Assembly: GCF_035046505.1 (NCBI RefSeq)
Contig: NC_089829.1
Location: 33,027,460-33,091,459, forward strand
DNA from: Tiliqua scincoides
Taxonomy: Eukaryota; Chordata; Lepidosauria; Squamata; Scincidae
Length of the DNA stretch: 64,000 nt
Direction of reading: 5' to 3'
The first letter of the stretch is position 1. Each line of letters opens with the position of its first letter. Position numbers and translations under genes: made by a program. The notes beneath the pieces were generated by a model that searched no databases, was not told where the DNA came from, and saw only the letters and a list, made by a program, of their open reading frames with translations. Of this stretch, positions 34,401 through 45,431 are shown piece after piece.

Positions 34401-34847
34401 TATCTTGTTTCTGTGGTTTGGTTTTTTAGCACTTTAAGTACTGCGCATCCTCCAGTCCTCTGGAGGACTTAATGCAACTTTCCCTCAGAAAAATGAAATC
34501 AACAATTCCCTTGCATGGGGCGAAGCAAGGCCCAGTCTACAGGTGCAGTAGAAAGTGATTGTGTTAGGGTTGCAAACTCTGACTGAAGCTATTTCTGGAG
34601 ATTTCTGTTTTTGCTCCCCCACCCCATATCGTATAATGATAAAAACAGGTGATTCTGTAAAAATAAATCTCCAGGTTGCTTTCAAAAATCACCTGGAAAT
34701 TGATGCTGATTCCTGAAGACTCCAGGTCAATTCTGAATTGCTAGAAACTCTTGGTAGAGCAGAATGTTGCCCAGGTGCACCCCACCTTACGATTAACTAA
34801 TGATGGGATCAATAATGCCCCTACAGCAATCTTCCATATCTACTGAG

Positions 34848-35130
34848 GGTCCAATCCTAACCCCTTCCCGAACCAGCAGTGAGTTCCAGTGCTGGCAGTA
34901 GGTGCTGCAAACATGCTGTAAGGCACATCCACAGCACCTGGAGAGAAGGGGCCGCTGGTGCTGGGCCAGTTAGCACTGGGCCTCGGTGCTGCACTGACAA
35001 CTCTGTGGCACTGGCGGCAATAAATTTGTCCACTGGGCAGCAGTGTGGGTTTGTAGGGTGCAGGCAGAGGGTGGGCCGGGGAAGGAACCGGCCCAGTTCC
35101 TGAAAAGTCCAACATGGAGGTTCTCCCATT
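34848..35130. repeat. GC-rich repeat, CAATCCTAACC type
   Basis: GGGTCCAATCCTAACCCCTT, then CAGTGCTGGCAGTAGGTGCT and GGGTGGGCCGGGGAAGGAAC, resemble the block at 54470-54770. The long minus-strand frame over it (196 codons) reflects base composition, not a gene. Confidence 0.45.
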
Positions 35131-37990
35131 TGCGCTGCAAAATAGCTGGTGCAGACATGAAAAGGCCCGTTGCATAGATGTACCATAATTTTTAGAGCTG
35201 AAACTGGGACCAAGTGGAGTATCACCAGGTGTGACACTGGGTGGGGTGAGGTGTAACACCCCCATTGGGGAAACCTGCACTCTGTTGGGCAATTTGGAGC
35301 TAGTTTGTTGGGTGTGTGTTTGCCCCCAGACCCTCAGCCTTGTGGATTGTTCTCTGCAAGTGAGTAAGGTGACTATCCTGGGGTGGTAGGATAGGCTGGC
35401 CAGCTGCCCCAAAGACAGAAACCAGGACAAAATTCAAACCAGGCAGGATGCTAAGACAACGTTGCTAAACAGGGACAATCCCAGTCAAACTGGGACATAT
35501 GGTATCCCTACCATTGCATGACTGGCACCTTCATGACAAAAGCCCCTTTTTCCCCGAGGAGACCCCCAGCATTAACCCAGTGCCCAATGGATGTAGGGGT
35601 AGCCGTTTTTGTGCTGGGACTCATAGGATTTAGCTGTGAATCAGGTAGGCTACAAAATCAATATGGGTAACAAACAATAGTACCCTCTTGAATGAATGCT
35701 CTGTACCACAATTGCACAAAACACACCAATGTTTCAGAAATGCACAAGGTGAACCATCTCTGAGTGCAATGTGTTTGTTGGGCTGTACTATTTCTGGATG
35801 GACTTGAAGACGTGGTTTGCTTGAAAGTGTGGAGTTCTCCCCTTGGGTGAAATGCTGAAGTCTGGGAGAAGGCATTGGGGGCAAAGTGAAATTGCCCCAT
35901 ATAAGGGACTGTAAATTGGAGACGGTCTAGCAACAAAATGCATTCCTTACAGCTACAACTCAAGTAGCAAATGGCGCATACAAAATAGCTACACATTTTG
36001 CAATCAGAAGAGAATAAGCTTTAAATCAGATTTAAGACTTGTCACGCTCTTCTTAGTATTTTTTACCCGATCTCTCCTGCAGCTGTTTAAATATTTGAAA
36101 GGGGGGAGGAAGGCCAATGGGACCTTTTTATCCTGTATCAAGCTTGACAGTCACTGGAGGACCCAACTTTCTTGTACTACAAAGGACTTTCTGAAGGTGT
36201 GTTTGAGAGTGAACAATCCTTTCATGGACTCACTTCCACCTACGCCAGCAGAGCTGAGAGATCTTTAGTTCAGGAAAGGCTACTTCTCACTGTCACACTG
36301 TGAAATGAAATATCTGCAGGTTTCAGGAGGCGCAGATCACCAAAGCTAGTGAAGAGCGGCTCTTACTCCTACTCTCTTCTTATGTACTTAAGAAGAGTAC
36401 TTATCCTTTTAAACTATGCTGCTTCGTATTATTAAACTACTTTTTTATTATTTTTGACTTTAAGATAGACAGTTATTCATTTACTACCCCATTCTTCCTC
36501 TAAAGAACTCAGGGTACTGTCAATGGGTCCTTCTCTCATTTTATGGGGGTGCACTTAGTCTAGGACCAGTTCAAAGTTATTACTGGGCTTGCTGATTGGC
36601 CTATTAGCAAAACAAGTTGCCAACCAGGGGTTTAATGCTATGTACAAAACCAAGTATTGCTATAAAAGGCAGTATTGCTTTCCATGGTAACTTGTTCAGC
36701 CAGATCTCATGCGTTTTGCTTCACATAAGAACACTCACCCACTGCACTTCTTGCATTCCATGGTCATTTCATAGTTTTAGACAGCAGTAGGTAACCATCA
36801 TTCCCCCTTGATGCCACTCAACTCAATATAGCCAGGGCAATTGCTTCAACTATAACAAAAGTACGTGAAGTGCAAGGACAAAACAAAGGTATAACTTTAC
36901 AGGGCCCCCTGTGGACCCTCCCTTCTGCAACTTTTTTCCCTGCCGTTTCATTATCCCCAAGCATGTCTACCTGGCTACATCAGTATCTGATGGACTGTGG
37001 TCTATAAAAGCTTATGCTGGAATAAATTGGTTCATCTGTGAGGTACCACAAGACTCTCTCTGGTCAAAGCTAGACGGATGCTGCTGCAGTGCATTTTTTA
37101 AAAAATGGATAGATCCCAGATAGCTGCCTTGCTGGCTTCAACCCAGAAGAGACAAATGTATTATATGCTGGACCATAGCCTTACCTGGTCCACAGTGCTC
37201 TCATTGCCCTGGATGCCTTTGCTCTACAAGTTGTAATCCATCTTGCATTACAGCCTCTCTCTTTACCACATAAACTTTATTTTTATCCCTTTCAAAACAC
37301 TTGCTTTTTCTTCTCATAATGGAGGCTTTTAGAGCCTTTCTCCAATCCAGCAAGTGTCAGATAATCTCCCTAGAATGTTTAGCGACTGAGGCAGAAGCAA
37401 GGAATTATGATCCCCTCGGCCCTCTGAGACTTGAAATTTACCTTTGGGATCAAAGTTGGATGAAATCTAAGCACAGCCCTGTCCTGATGGAAAATACACA
37501 CAAAAAGATTATACGGTGAGGATGCTCAGCTACAAAGCGCTCCTCGCTTCAGTGACTGCAACAAAGGTGGCTCTTAATTGATAAAGAGCTAAGCAACTCA
37601 ACCCAGGTTCATAGAAATGCAGTTGGCCAGAGTCACATTCATGCTAAAAATAATTATGCCTGGTTCACACATATTACATTTTAGGCAGCAGGTAGGAATT
37701 CCGTTTCCCTTGTACATACCCAAGTAGCCTAACTCCATATGCTTCAACAGGCCCCAACTACCAGCTGGGAAGTATCTATGTCTTCTGGCATCTCTTCCTG
37801 GTAAGTCACTGTCTCTTTTAAAGAAAAAAATTTTTTTGGCCTTCTATTGATGCTGTGCTAAAGTTGCAGGACTGGCCCCGCTCAGTGTCTGAGATGGCAT
37901 GACAATACTGCTCTTTTCCTACTTTCTGAGCTCAAAAAGGAAGAGGGAAATGGAGTGGAAGAGGATATGCAGCAGAGGAGAGTGATGGGC
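35131..37990. other. No gene recognised
   Basis: Old repeat traces only. A reversed Sauria-type SINE end may lie at 36475-36540 (CTCTAAAGAACTCAGGGTAC). The frames at 35658-35996 and 36911-37123 show no domain. Confidence 0.35.
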
Positions 37991-37999
37991 TAGAGCAGG

Positions 38000-38270
38000 G
38001 GTTCTTATAGTATGTGTCGTATTGCCTTAGGTAGTTGAGGCACTCACGGGCACAGCTGGATGTCCCTGGTGACCCCTCCTACCTGTTCCCCTGGGTACCG
38101 CCATCTTGGATCTCACAAACGTTCATGAGATTTGGGTGCCATCATCTTGGATCTCACAAGATTTTACAAGATCCAAGATGGTGGTACCCGGCTGACACAG
38201 GAAGAGGCTGCAAGGAGTGTCGTGACCCAGGTAAGTTTGGTAACCATTGGGCTAGGGTATCTCCAGCACT
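38000..38270. repeat. hAT-like element with repeated CCAAGATGG words
   Basis: Left edge CAGGGGTTCTTATAGTATGT; interior has ATCTTGGATCTCACAA twice and then, inverted, ATCCAAGATGGTGG. The block at 52604-52815 shares ATCTTGGAT and ATCCAAGATGGTGG. No clear right end or duplication. Confidence 0.5.
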
Positions 38271-39978
38271 GTAGCCCACTATTTTCCTCTCCTTTTCAGA
38301 ACCAGAGAGGAGGCGGCACAGTGCAGACAGGCACTGCAGGCACAGGCATCTCTGGCCAACTTGCCACTTGAAGCAACTGTCTCAGTACACCTCTTGAATG
38401 GACCAACCTTGTAAACATTTTCCATGTTTCCGAGTTTCTAGAGCTGCAATACTTTAGCACCCTTCCACGCTCCTGTGCTCTAGGAGCTGCATCTCACGGG
38501 TAGAAGTGGCTATATCTTGCCATTACTGTACAGACCTGACCAGGAAGCTGCATGAACCTGAGGGCACCTCGCAGTGTCTATCCTGCCACGTTTTTCATAC
38601 TGTGGCTGCTGAGGTCTATTTTAAACCACTGAAGATTCTGTCTTAGGACAGGCATGTTTTTCTGGCACCTCTTTAAGAGGAACAAACACTCTTCTGGCTT
38701 TTAATTAAGCAGAAAACGGATTATTGTGAGTAAATTAATACAGAAGATTAATTCACAGAAGAGCAATTTACAGTAATCTGTAATTCTGTACAGAAGCATA
38801 CAGAGGATGGAGAAGAACTTTCAAGCAACATGTAACAGGAAGAGGAGCTCAAGGGACATGAAAAGAGGTATGCTCCTGTTTTCATGTGTGCAGTGCTGGA
38901 CAGTATGGAATCCTTCTCCCTGACAGTTCATTTTCTGTAGGCAAAGCGGTTTTCCTTTTAATGGAGATGCCTTAGGATGGGAGAAGAATGGTCATACGCA
39001 TGGAGGCAAAAAGGTGGAAATCTTTGTCACCATTATGAAGTTCTGCTAATTTGAACAGTTTCCTATTTAGAAGCCCCTGTATTCAGGCCATGTAGTTCAG
39101 TATCACTTACTGTTCCTTTTGAATCAAGAACTTCACTGTATGACAATTTAAAGTGTTTCTTAAAGTGTCTGGATTGGGATGCAGGATCTACCACACTAAA
39201 AGACGCTATATGCTAAAATTAATTTTTCCTTCAATGTTCACTTATAGAAGCTGAGGAGTATGTGTATGCAATTAACATCCTTAATAATCCTCAAAGAGAA
39301 AACCCAATTAAAGGCACATTTTAAAGCAAACATTTATAAACAGAGTCACAGCTTTTATCAAACTTCACTGAAGCAGTCAAACCCAAGGCTAAAGTTACTT
39401 CCTTAAGAGAGACAAATAACTCCACTTCATACATGAAGCTCATTTATTTTTTAAATTAATGCCTGTATTTCATTCAGTATTTATGATGAAATCTTTCAAT
39501 AATGAATTACAATACCCACACAAAAAGGGGACGGGGAATAGTGGATAAGTTTTGCAGTGTGCATGTAATTCACTATTACATGAATACATTTATCACTGCA
39601 ATCCCTTTTAAGCAACGCTTAACGATAAATACACACCCAGTTTATTATTCTAGCAGATCTAAAGATTTAACCGGTGCAAGCTACATTGCAGTTCATGCAT
39701 TTCCTCTCGGCTAATGTGCAGCTACAACGTTTACCAGTACTGGTTGCCACTGGAGATGTATGGGGGGAACATGCTTCTTGATTACATATGCTTTTCAGGT
39801 GCCACAGAATCAGTGGTGCGCTTTGCTAACCTAAATATCTGAGGTCTTCATAACAACCATTTGTGACACTTCCCCAAATGGTCTCTCCCATCCAGTGAGG
39901 GGAGGCAAAACATTGGATGCTAAGCGGTGATGAGAACCTCAAACACACTCTAGTCTCATCCAGCTAATTCCACCTGCT
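38271..39978 (-). other. PHKB 3' untranslated region and immediate downstream DNA
   Basis: This stretch directly follows the PHKB stop on the minus strand. It holds no recognised interspersed repeat between about 38640 and 39978 and is A/T-rich. The upper part is presumably 3' UTR. Lack of repeats next to a conserved gene end suggests functional sequence, but this is inference. Confidence 0.45.
39443..39448 (-). promoter_or_regulatory. PHKB: Possible PHKB polyadenylation signal AATAAA (distal)
   Basis: TTTATT on the plus strand reads AATAAA on the minus strand, 531 bases past the PHKB stop codon. A second AATAAA lies at 39641-39646, 333 bases past the stop. Either could end the transcript. 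No transcript evidence is available, and the region is A/T-rich enough for such hexamers by chance. Confidence 0.3.
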
Positions 39979-40116
39979 TTAGCTAATGTAACAGGGGTCA
40001 TCTGCATTGGCCTTCAGATCGCCTTCCAGCAATAGATTCATCACTGCCTTTGTCAAATAGCTGCAGGTTCCTCTTTTGCCCAGTGGAGGCGTGTTGTAAA
40101 AGGAAGTCATGTCATC
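39979..40116 (-). CDS. PHKB: PHKB exon 33, C-terminus and stop codon
   Basis: The last coding exon follows acceptor TCTCTCTGCAG and encodes 45 residues, [45 protein letters not shown], then TAA. This matches the end of vertebrate PHKB. The last four residues, CYIS, form a CaaX box. The beta subunit is known to be farnesylated at such a C-terminal cysteine (established for rabbit muscle), and mammals have CLIS as I recall. Exon 32 ends AAA-GAA, giving ...MEKE|DDMTSF where mammals have EKQDDMTSF. The 3' untranslated region continues towards lower coordinates; its end is not certain. Confidence 0.97.
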   Translation of the reverse strand, partial: DDMTSFYNTPPLGKRGTCSYLTKAVMNLLLEGDLKANADDPCYIS

Positions 40117-41087
40117 CTGCAGAGAGACAAACAGAGCTTGATCTTAGTCACAATGTTGATGGATAACCATCAGGCTTCACTAACCTCAAGGAGAGCCACA
40201 GATGGAAAATAATGGGCTGATGAGAAGCTCACTCTTCACACTTGACATTCTCTGTCATTTAGCAAGATGAATATTTTGGATTCTAACCAAACAGGGAAGG
40301 AAAGAAGTAGGAACGAGAATGCTTTTTCATGAAGGCAGGCATATTGCTAAGGATTTGATATGCTTTCAGGAAAGAATACTGTCCCAAAACACCATGTGCC
40401 AGAGATCTGAGGCTGCTTTAAACATCGGTTTTATACTATGGCAAAGAAGTAGGAAATCCTGCTGCCGTTTTTCAATGAGTCACCACTTTTTTAGTGCTAA
40501 ATGTACAGAGCCTGCCAGTTGCATGCCCATCTGGTGTGAGCTACAATTGTCTCCAAGCAAGAGGTGGGCAGCAGGGCTAACAGTATCATGGCTCTCTGTG
40601 CCACAGATATACTGTGCAGTTCCTCTGGGCCAGACAGAGCACCCTGCCTTTCAAGGGCATGGACGGCACTACAGAATTTTTGGAGACTGGGGACACATGT
40701 AACAGCAGAGGGAGGGAGGAGTAGATAAAGCTGTGATGAAAGGTGGTGTTGAGAGGAGTCGACAAGGAGCAGCAGGGGAGGTGGAACATGGATAGGAAGA
40801 ATTTGGAAAAAAAAACATTGCAAGGTTGTAGGTGTCCATTCTCTCTGGGGCCAATTCCCCAAGGACAATCTGGGTACCACAGTAGATTTCAAATGCTATT
40901 CTATGAAGTAAGTAATGATCACTGCTGATCCCATCAAGAAGATGCTATTTGTCAGTTTGTAGGGGGTGGATGGCATGTTTGGACTGCTCATATAAGCAAG
41001 GATTATGCTTATTCATTCATTCATTCATTCTTATTCATTCTATTCAGTCATTCTATAATAACATTATTGTATGATTTGGGCTGCAAT

Positions 41088-41170
41088 CCTATACACACTT
41101 TCTTGGGAGCAAGCCCCATTGAATACAATAGAACTTACTACTTAGTTGACACGCATAGGATTGGGCTCTT
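41088..41170. repeat. ~85-bp palindromic repeat in a PHKB intron
   Basis: CTGCAATCCTATACACACTT, TCTTGGGAGCAAGCCCCATT, then CGCATAGGATTGGGCTC. Complete arms; family of 17608, 25083, 47708 and 57123. Confidence 0.75.
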
Positions 41171-41282
41171 GGTTTGCATCTGATATCATTTAGAATTTCA
41201 ACTAACATTGTCTACAGGAAATATTAGAAGGGCTCACAGACCTAACCTGCTTCCTAATGCCCGTTTCACAGACTAATGGGAA

Positions 41283-41400
41283 GCCCAATCCTATCCAGTG
41301 CTGGTGCAGTGGAGCCACATGGCCCATACTGTATCCAATCCGGGAACTGAGTGGGCTGGAGAGCTCCTTGAGGTAAGGCCCGTGTCAATCCCCAGCCTGC
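41283..41400. repeat. Palindromic MITE, CCCAATCCTATCC family (partial), PHKB intron
   Basis: It starts AGCCCAATCCTATCCAGTGC and continues GGTGCAGTGGAGCCACATGG. The second arm is missing. Confidence 0.55.
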
Positions 41401-41566
41401 TCCATGGGACTACTTGGATGTGCACTAGTGAAGTTGCTGGCGCAAGTCTGAGAAGTCCCATGTAGGGCTTTTTAGGTCTGGGAATACTGTTGATATGGTG
41501 AAGGCCCTTCCCTGCCCCCAAACACCCTTCCTTGCCCCTGCCCTTGGATTGGAATATTATACTAAC

Positions 41567-41707
41567 TTCTTTCTCCATTTCCTTGAGTCTGCTCTGGTCC
41601 TTCTGGAAATCATGAAATGCTTCTTTCACCAGCTTGTCTAAGTCCACTTTATCCTGAAACTCTAATTCAGGGTTTCTTTCCAGAATAACGGAGACAACCA
41701 TCAACAA
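41567..41707 (-). CDS. PHKB: PHKB exon 32
   Basis: The exon has 47 codons in phase 0: [20 protein letters not shown], then [20 protein letters not shown] and LKEMEKE. Acceptor is ATTGTTTTAG and donor GAA|GTTAGT. The text is diagnostic for PHKB, whose human form reads almost the same. The final residues KEMEK are charged and probably helical. About 29 bases upstream of the acceptor lies an octamer array typical of a CR1 tail (41736-41783). Any branch point must therefore lie within those 29 bases or in the array itself. Confidence 0.97.
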
Positions 41708-41735
41708 CTAAAACAATTAAAAAACAAACAAACAA

Positions 41736-41783
41736 ATAAGAACATAAGAACATAAGAACATAAGAACATAAGAACATAAGAAA
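41736..41783 (-). repeat. CR1-type octamer array (ATAAGAAC)n
   Basis: Five to six copies of ATAAGAAC lie on the plus strand (GTTCTTAT on the minus strand). CR1 LINEs end in such octamers, and GTTCTTAT is the terminal word of the CR1 copies at 1750 and 47111. No CR1 body is attached on the side where it is expected, so this is either a tail-only insertion or an expanded tail remnant. Confidence 0.75.
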
Positions 41784-42832
41784 TAGATTCAAATACACTA
41801 CATTTAACTTTCAAGGTCCGTTTATAAGCTTGATGTGTAATAATTTACATACCATAGTGCTAACTAGTTGATTAAAATAATGAATCAAAATGAAGCAAAC
41901 ACACATAAATACTAGGGACTCCTGCCACAGGTAATGATTAAACCAAAATTGAGCACTTTTAAGCCTGGCTGTTTCGATGAGTGAGCTTAGCATACGTATT
42001 ACTCTGATTGATTGTTCCCACAAATTACAATAATCTAAGCAAAATTCATGTTTATACAAAATATATGCAAAATCACTCAAATATTATTGCAATGGCTTGA
42101 CTAGAAAGAAGAGTGGACCAAAGGAGAAGGTGCAACTGTACTCATCTGTGAAGTCCTGCATACTCAGTGTAGTCACAATGTGTTGGGGTTGCATTACTGT
42201 ATGAAAAATGCAGTGAAAGAGGAAGACAGAGGCTGCACATAAAAAGGGTTTGAAGAGAGCTTGTGCAAGCAGGGGAATCTCGCTGGCTTTGGGGTCACTT
42301 TTCTCAAGCATGGCTCTCTCGCTAAATCAGAAACCTCCTTTCTCACTCCCCTCCATCTGTCCACCCACTCATCCATCTGCATTTCCATCTATCATTCATT
42401 CACACCTTGGGGCAAAGCAGACTGTTGATTGCGTCCCTGTGCAAATGTCTCAGTTTGCCTCCTTCTGTGCCTGATATTGTTCAGCTCAGATCCTTTGACA
42501 AAAGTGTCAAAGGGAGCACATGAGTGATATTACCATTTAAGCAACAGATAGAAGAGAACCTAGTACTGCACCCCACCCTGCTCCTCCCTTCAACTATACC
42601 CTAGCTCAAAGGTTTGTGCATATCCCGAGGGACTTCTGAGTTCTTGCCTGAAGCCATCACAGGTTGACTTTCCGAGAGCAGCTATTTTTATTGTAATAAT
42701 GAAATAGAAAGCTGAGTCCAGTTCCAAATGTTAGAGAAGAGTCATCTGGGTTTAAACCATCGTCACTTGCTCCATTTTTAAATGTAAGACAAAACATTAG
42801 GTTAATTTTCCTCAACATCACACGGTACAAAC

Positions 42833-42940
42833 CTCTACAATAATTTGTCGGTATTCGGGTTGATCAATATTCTGCAACATGTCCTCAACCAGAAGGGAAA
42901 AATTCATTTCATACATAGTCATGTCCGATAAGGTTGGTTG
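42833..42940 (-). CDS. PHKB: PHKB exon 31
   Basis: The exon has 36 codons in phase 0 at both ends: [20 protein letters not shown] followed by [16 protein letters not shown]. Acceptor is TTTGTTTCAG and donor GAG|GTTTGT. It joins exon 30 at ...LPQ|QPTLSD and exon 32 at ...IIVE|LLMVVS, the same junctions as in the known vertebrate protein. The donor departs from consensus at +3 to +5 but the frame leaves no other choice. Confidence 0.96.
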
Positions 42941-43279
42941 CTGAAACAAACAAGCATACATTCAGGTGTTAAAGTGAACTATAATGTTAATATTTCTTTA
43001 TTATGAGACAATTCTGTTTCAATTCCTTTCACTATTGTATTTGTATCCTGCTGTTCCAGAAACAAGATGCCCAAAAGTGGCTCACAGAACATAACAAGGT
43101 CATCAGAAAGACGATAATTTATAGAGAAGCAGATATGGCTTGGATTCAAGGGTACTCTTCTACTCTTAGAGCAGCTGTATCTAAAGTGCTGTGGCAGAAT
43201 AGTGCTGCTCAAACCTAGAACTTTACTTTCACTCACCCTTGTTAAAGACATTGTATGAGCGCTTCCCAAGACCTACAAT

Positions 43280-44490
43280 GGACCATGGCAGTCCACCTGC
43301 TCCAGCCTTTGTCTCCCTTATTGAGCATATTTCATGTGCTGCAATGTAAATCTTCTGCTTCATGCACTGTAGCCCCGTGAGAATTCTTCCACTAGTTCAC
43401 GTACAAGGGTTACTGGATAAACACACTGTCATTTTCTCTTTCTGCTCACTGCCCTTTGAACTCAAGCTAAGATCAATATCTTAACCATTTGTATAGGGGC
43501 AGAGGGCTTTTGGTGAATGAATTGTTTGATAACCACCACAGGTACTATTTAGAAAATTTGTTGCTTTCTGTAGGCTAGGTTAATGCTCACTTTACAATAC
43601 GACATTATTTCATTATCAAAATGTTATATGTACAAAGTTTCTTTTGATAATAAAGGGATTTAAAAAAGGATCAGCTAAATTCCACTTCTTGATACTGATA
43701 AAATGCTGTAAACTGGCATGTAGTAACATTTATTCAGCAACTTGCAAATTGTGTTTTGTCTTCTAAAACAACACTGTAAACTAGGTCACATGATTCTTAA
43801 TTGGCAGGTGGGAAACTAAGGTTGAATCTTAGTTGACCAAAGTCACACAGAAGTGATGCACTCTAGAGCACCATTCATGTCAGTGGAGGGAGCACAGCCA
43901 CACATGTGAAGGAATATGCATCAGTTCCTAAACGGATATCAAAGGGGACACCCTTTGTGGCTGCAAGATCTTGGTAGATACATCAAAGCATAATAAGCTT
44001 GGGGGGGGGAGAAGACAGTTATGGGGAGGGTCTATAAAAGCACGAACAGTACAGAGAGACTGGAGAGAGAAGTATTTCACATACGTATCATTTGAACTTG
44101 GGGTCATTCAATGAAATTGATTGACCTTAGGTTCACGGCTGGGGAAAAAAGTAGGATTTCACACAGTGCATGGAAATACTGAATGTATTGGATGCAAGGA
44201 GGTAGTGATGGTTTAGTGGTTTTTTAAAAAAAGATTAAATAGACAGATGGCTTGCAGTTCTATTGCTCGAAAACAGCAGACCATTTTTCCAAAGTGCCCC
44301 CCCCCCCATTTTCTGAATGGCACTACTGCTTCCTGGGCAGTCTTTAAGTTCTTCTTCTAGAGTTAAACTGAAACTAACAAGAACATTTTTCTCCTTCCTC
44401 AAGCAACCATTTTGCAATGCATCACAGAATACAGCACAAATCCAAAATGGAGGAAGCATGTATATCCCATCACACTGTGCATGTGGTTTT
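43280..44490. other. PHKB intron 30-31, no gene
   Basis: Mostly anonymous. The text near 43795-43860 (GGCAGGTGGGAAACTAAGGT ... CCAAAGTCACACAGAAGTGA) resembles the core of a MIR-type SINE, weakly. A G run lies at 44002-44009 and a C run at 44299-44308. Confidence 0.35.
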
Positions 44491-44492
44491 AC

Positions 44493-44622
44493 CTGAGGCA
44501 AAAATTTTCCGGCAACTATTAAACCATTAGAGGTCCTCTCCAAAATTTGCCACACCCTGTCATAGAACCCGCTGGGAGTTCGGTTCAGGGAACCATCAAT
44601 CTGACGCCTGTTCAACCAGCAC
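44493..44622 (-). CDS. PHKB: PHKB exon 30
   Basis: The exon begins with one base completing Arg and encodes [20 protein letters not shown] through [23 protein letters not shown], ending in phase 0. Acceptor is ATTTGCAG|GTGC and donor CAG|GTAAAA. The sequence is nearly identical to mammalian PHKB here (established family knowledge). It belongs to the C-terminal regulatory part that helps the beta subunit restrain the catalytic gamma subunit. Its upstream intron carries the nested repeat stack at 45391-47553. Confidence 0.96.
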
Positions 44623-45431
44623 CTGCAAATGACAAGAACACAACCCACAACAAAACCCAGGTAAGCTCACACAAATCAATTAGTTTCCAGACATACACAG
44701 TGCTTGTTCTGTAGATGAATTAAGCCCAGTAAAAAACTGAGCAAAATCCAAACCATCAGTGATGCAAAACACAGTATGTTGCAGTGTTTCCTCTTAAACA
44801 TTTCAAAAGGTTATTCTAAGTTTAAAATAGCACTAGACTCTAATGGGAACCAAGCAAAATGCTTTCAAAAGTGAACATGTTACTTTAAGTGTGTGTCTTA
44901 TTAATGGGTTTAAAGATTGTAAAAACATTAAACTTCCTTAAACAGAAAATCAAAGAAATTGGAGTCAATTTATCTTGTTGATTTATGACCAGAAGTTAAT
45001 TGACTAGAAGTCAAAGCCATCACGCAGAAAACCATCCTGTTTGTTCACATACGTTTGCAACCTTGTCAACTCTATTATTTAAAATTTAAACAGAGCTTTG
45101 CCTGTGATTCTTTCAATTGTTGGCCACTGCCTTAACAGCTTTAAAAATATATATATGATATTTAATTTAGGAGGTTGCTGTCATAAGTTCTCTTTACCAA
45201 ATGAATATTTAAATGTTCCAGAATGAATGACGATGTTTTATGCATGAAGGGACACTCTGGAATCCTCTCAAAGCTGACTTATAGCAAGCCAAATTCTAGA
45301 AGCTACAGAACACAAAGAAGATAATTACTGAGCTGGAGAGACTGGAAGTAACACTCTATCTAGTATGACACCATACTAGAGAAGGCACAGCATGAAGGCA
45401 GATGATGCAAGAGACTTGTGGCAGTTAAGTA

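Noticed and set aside
34840-35430. 196-codon minus-strand open frame
   Set aside because: It covers a GC-rich repeat; no splice sites fitting PHKB and beyond its stop codon.
40319-40702. 127-codon plus-strand and 131-codon minus-strand overlapping frames in the last PHKB intron
   Set aside because: Neither shows a domain; the intron between exons 32 and 33 is fully explained without them.
43795-43860. MIR SINE
   Set aside because: Only a short core-like stretch is visible; too weak to list as a feature of its own.
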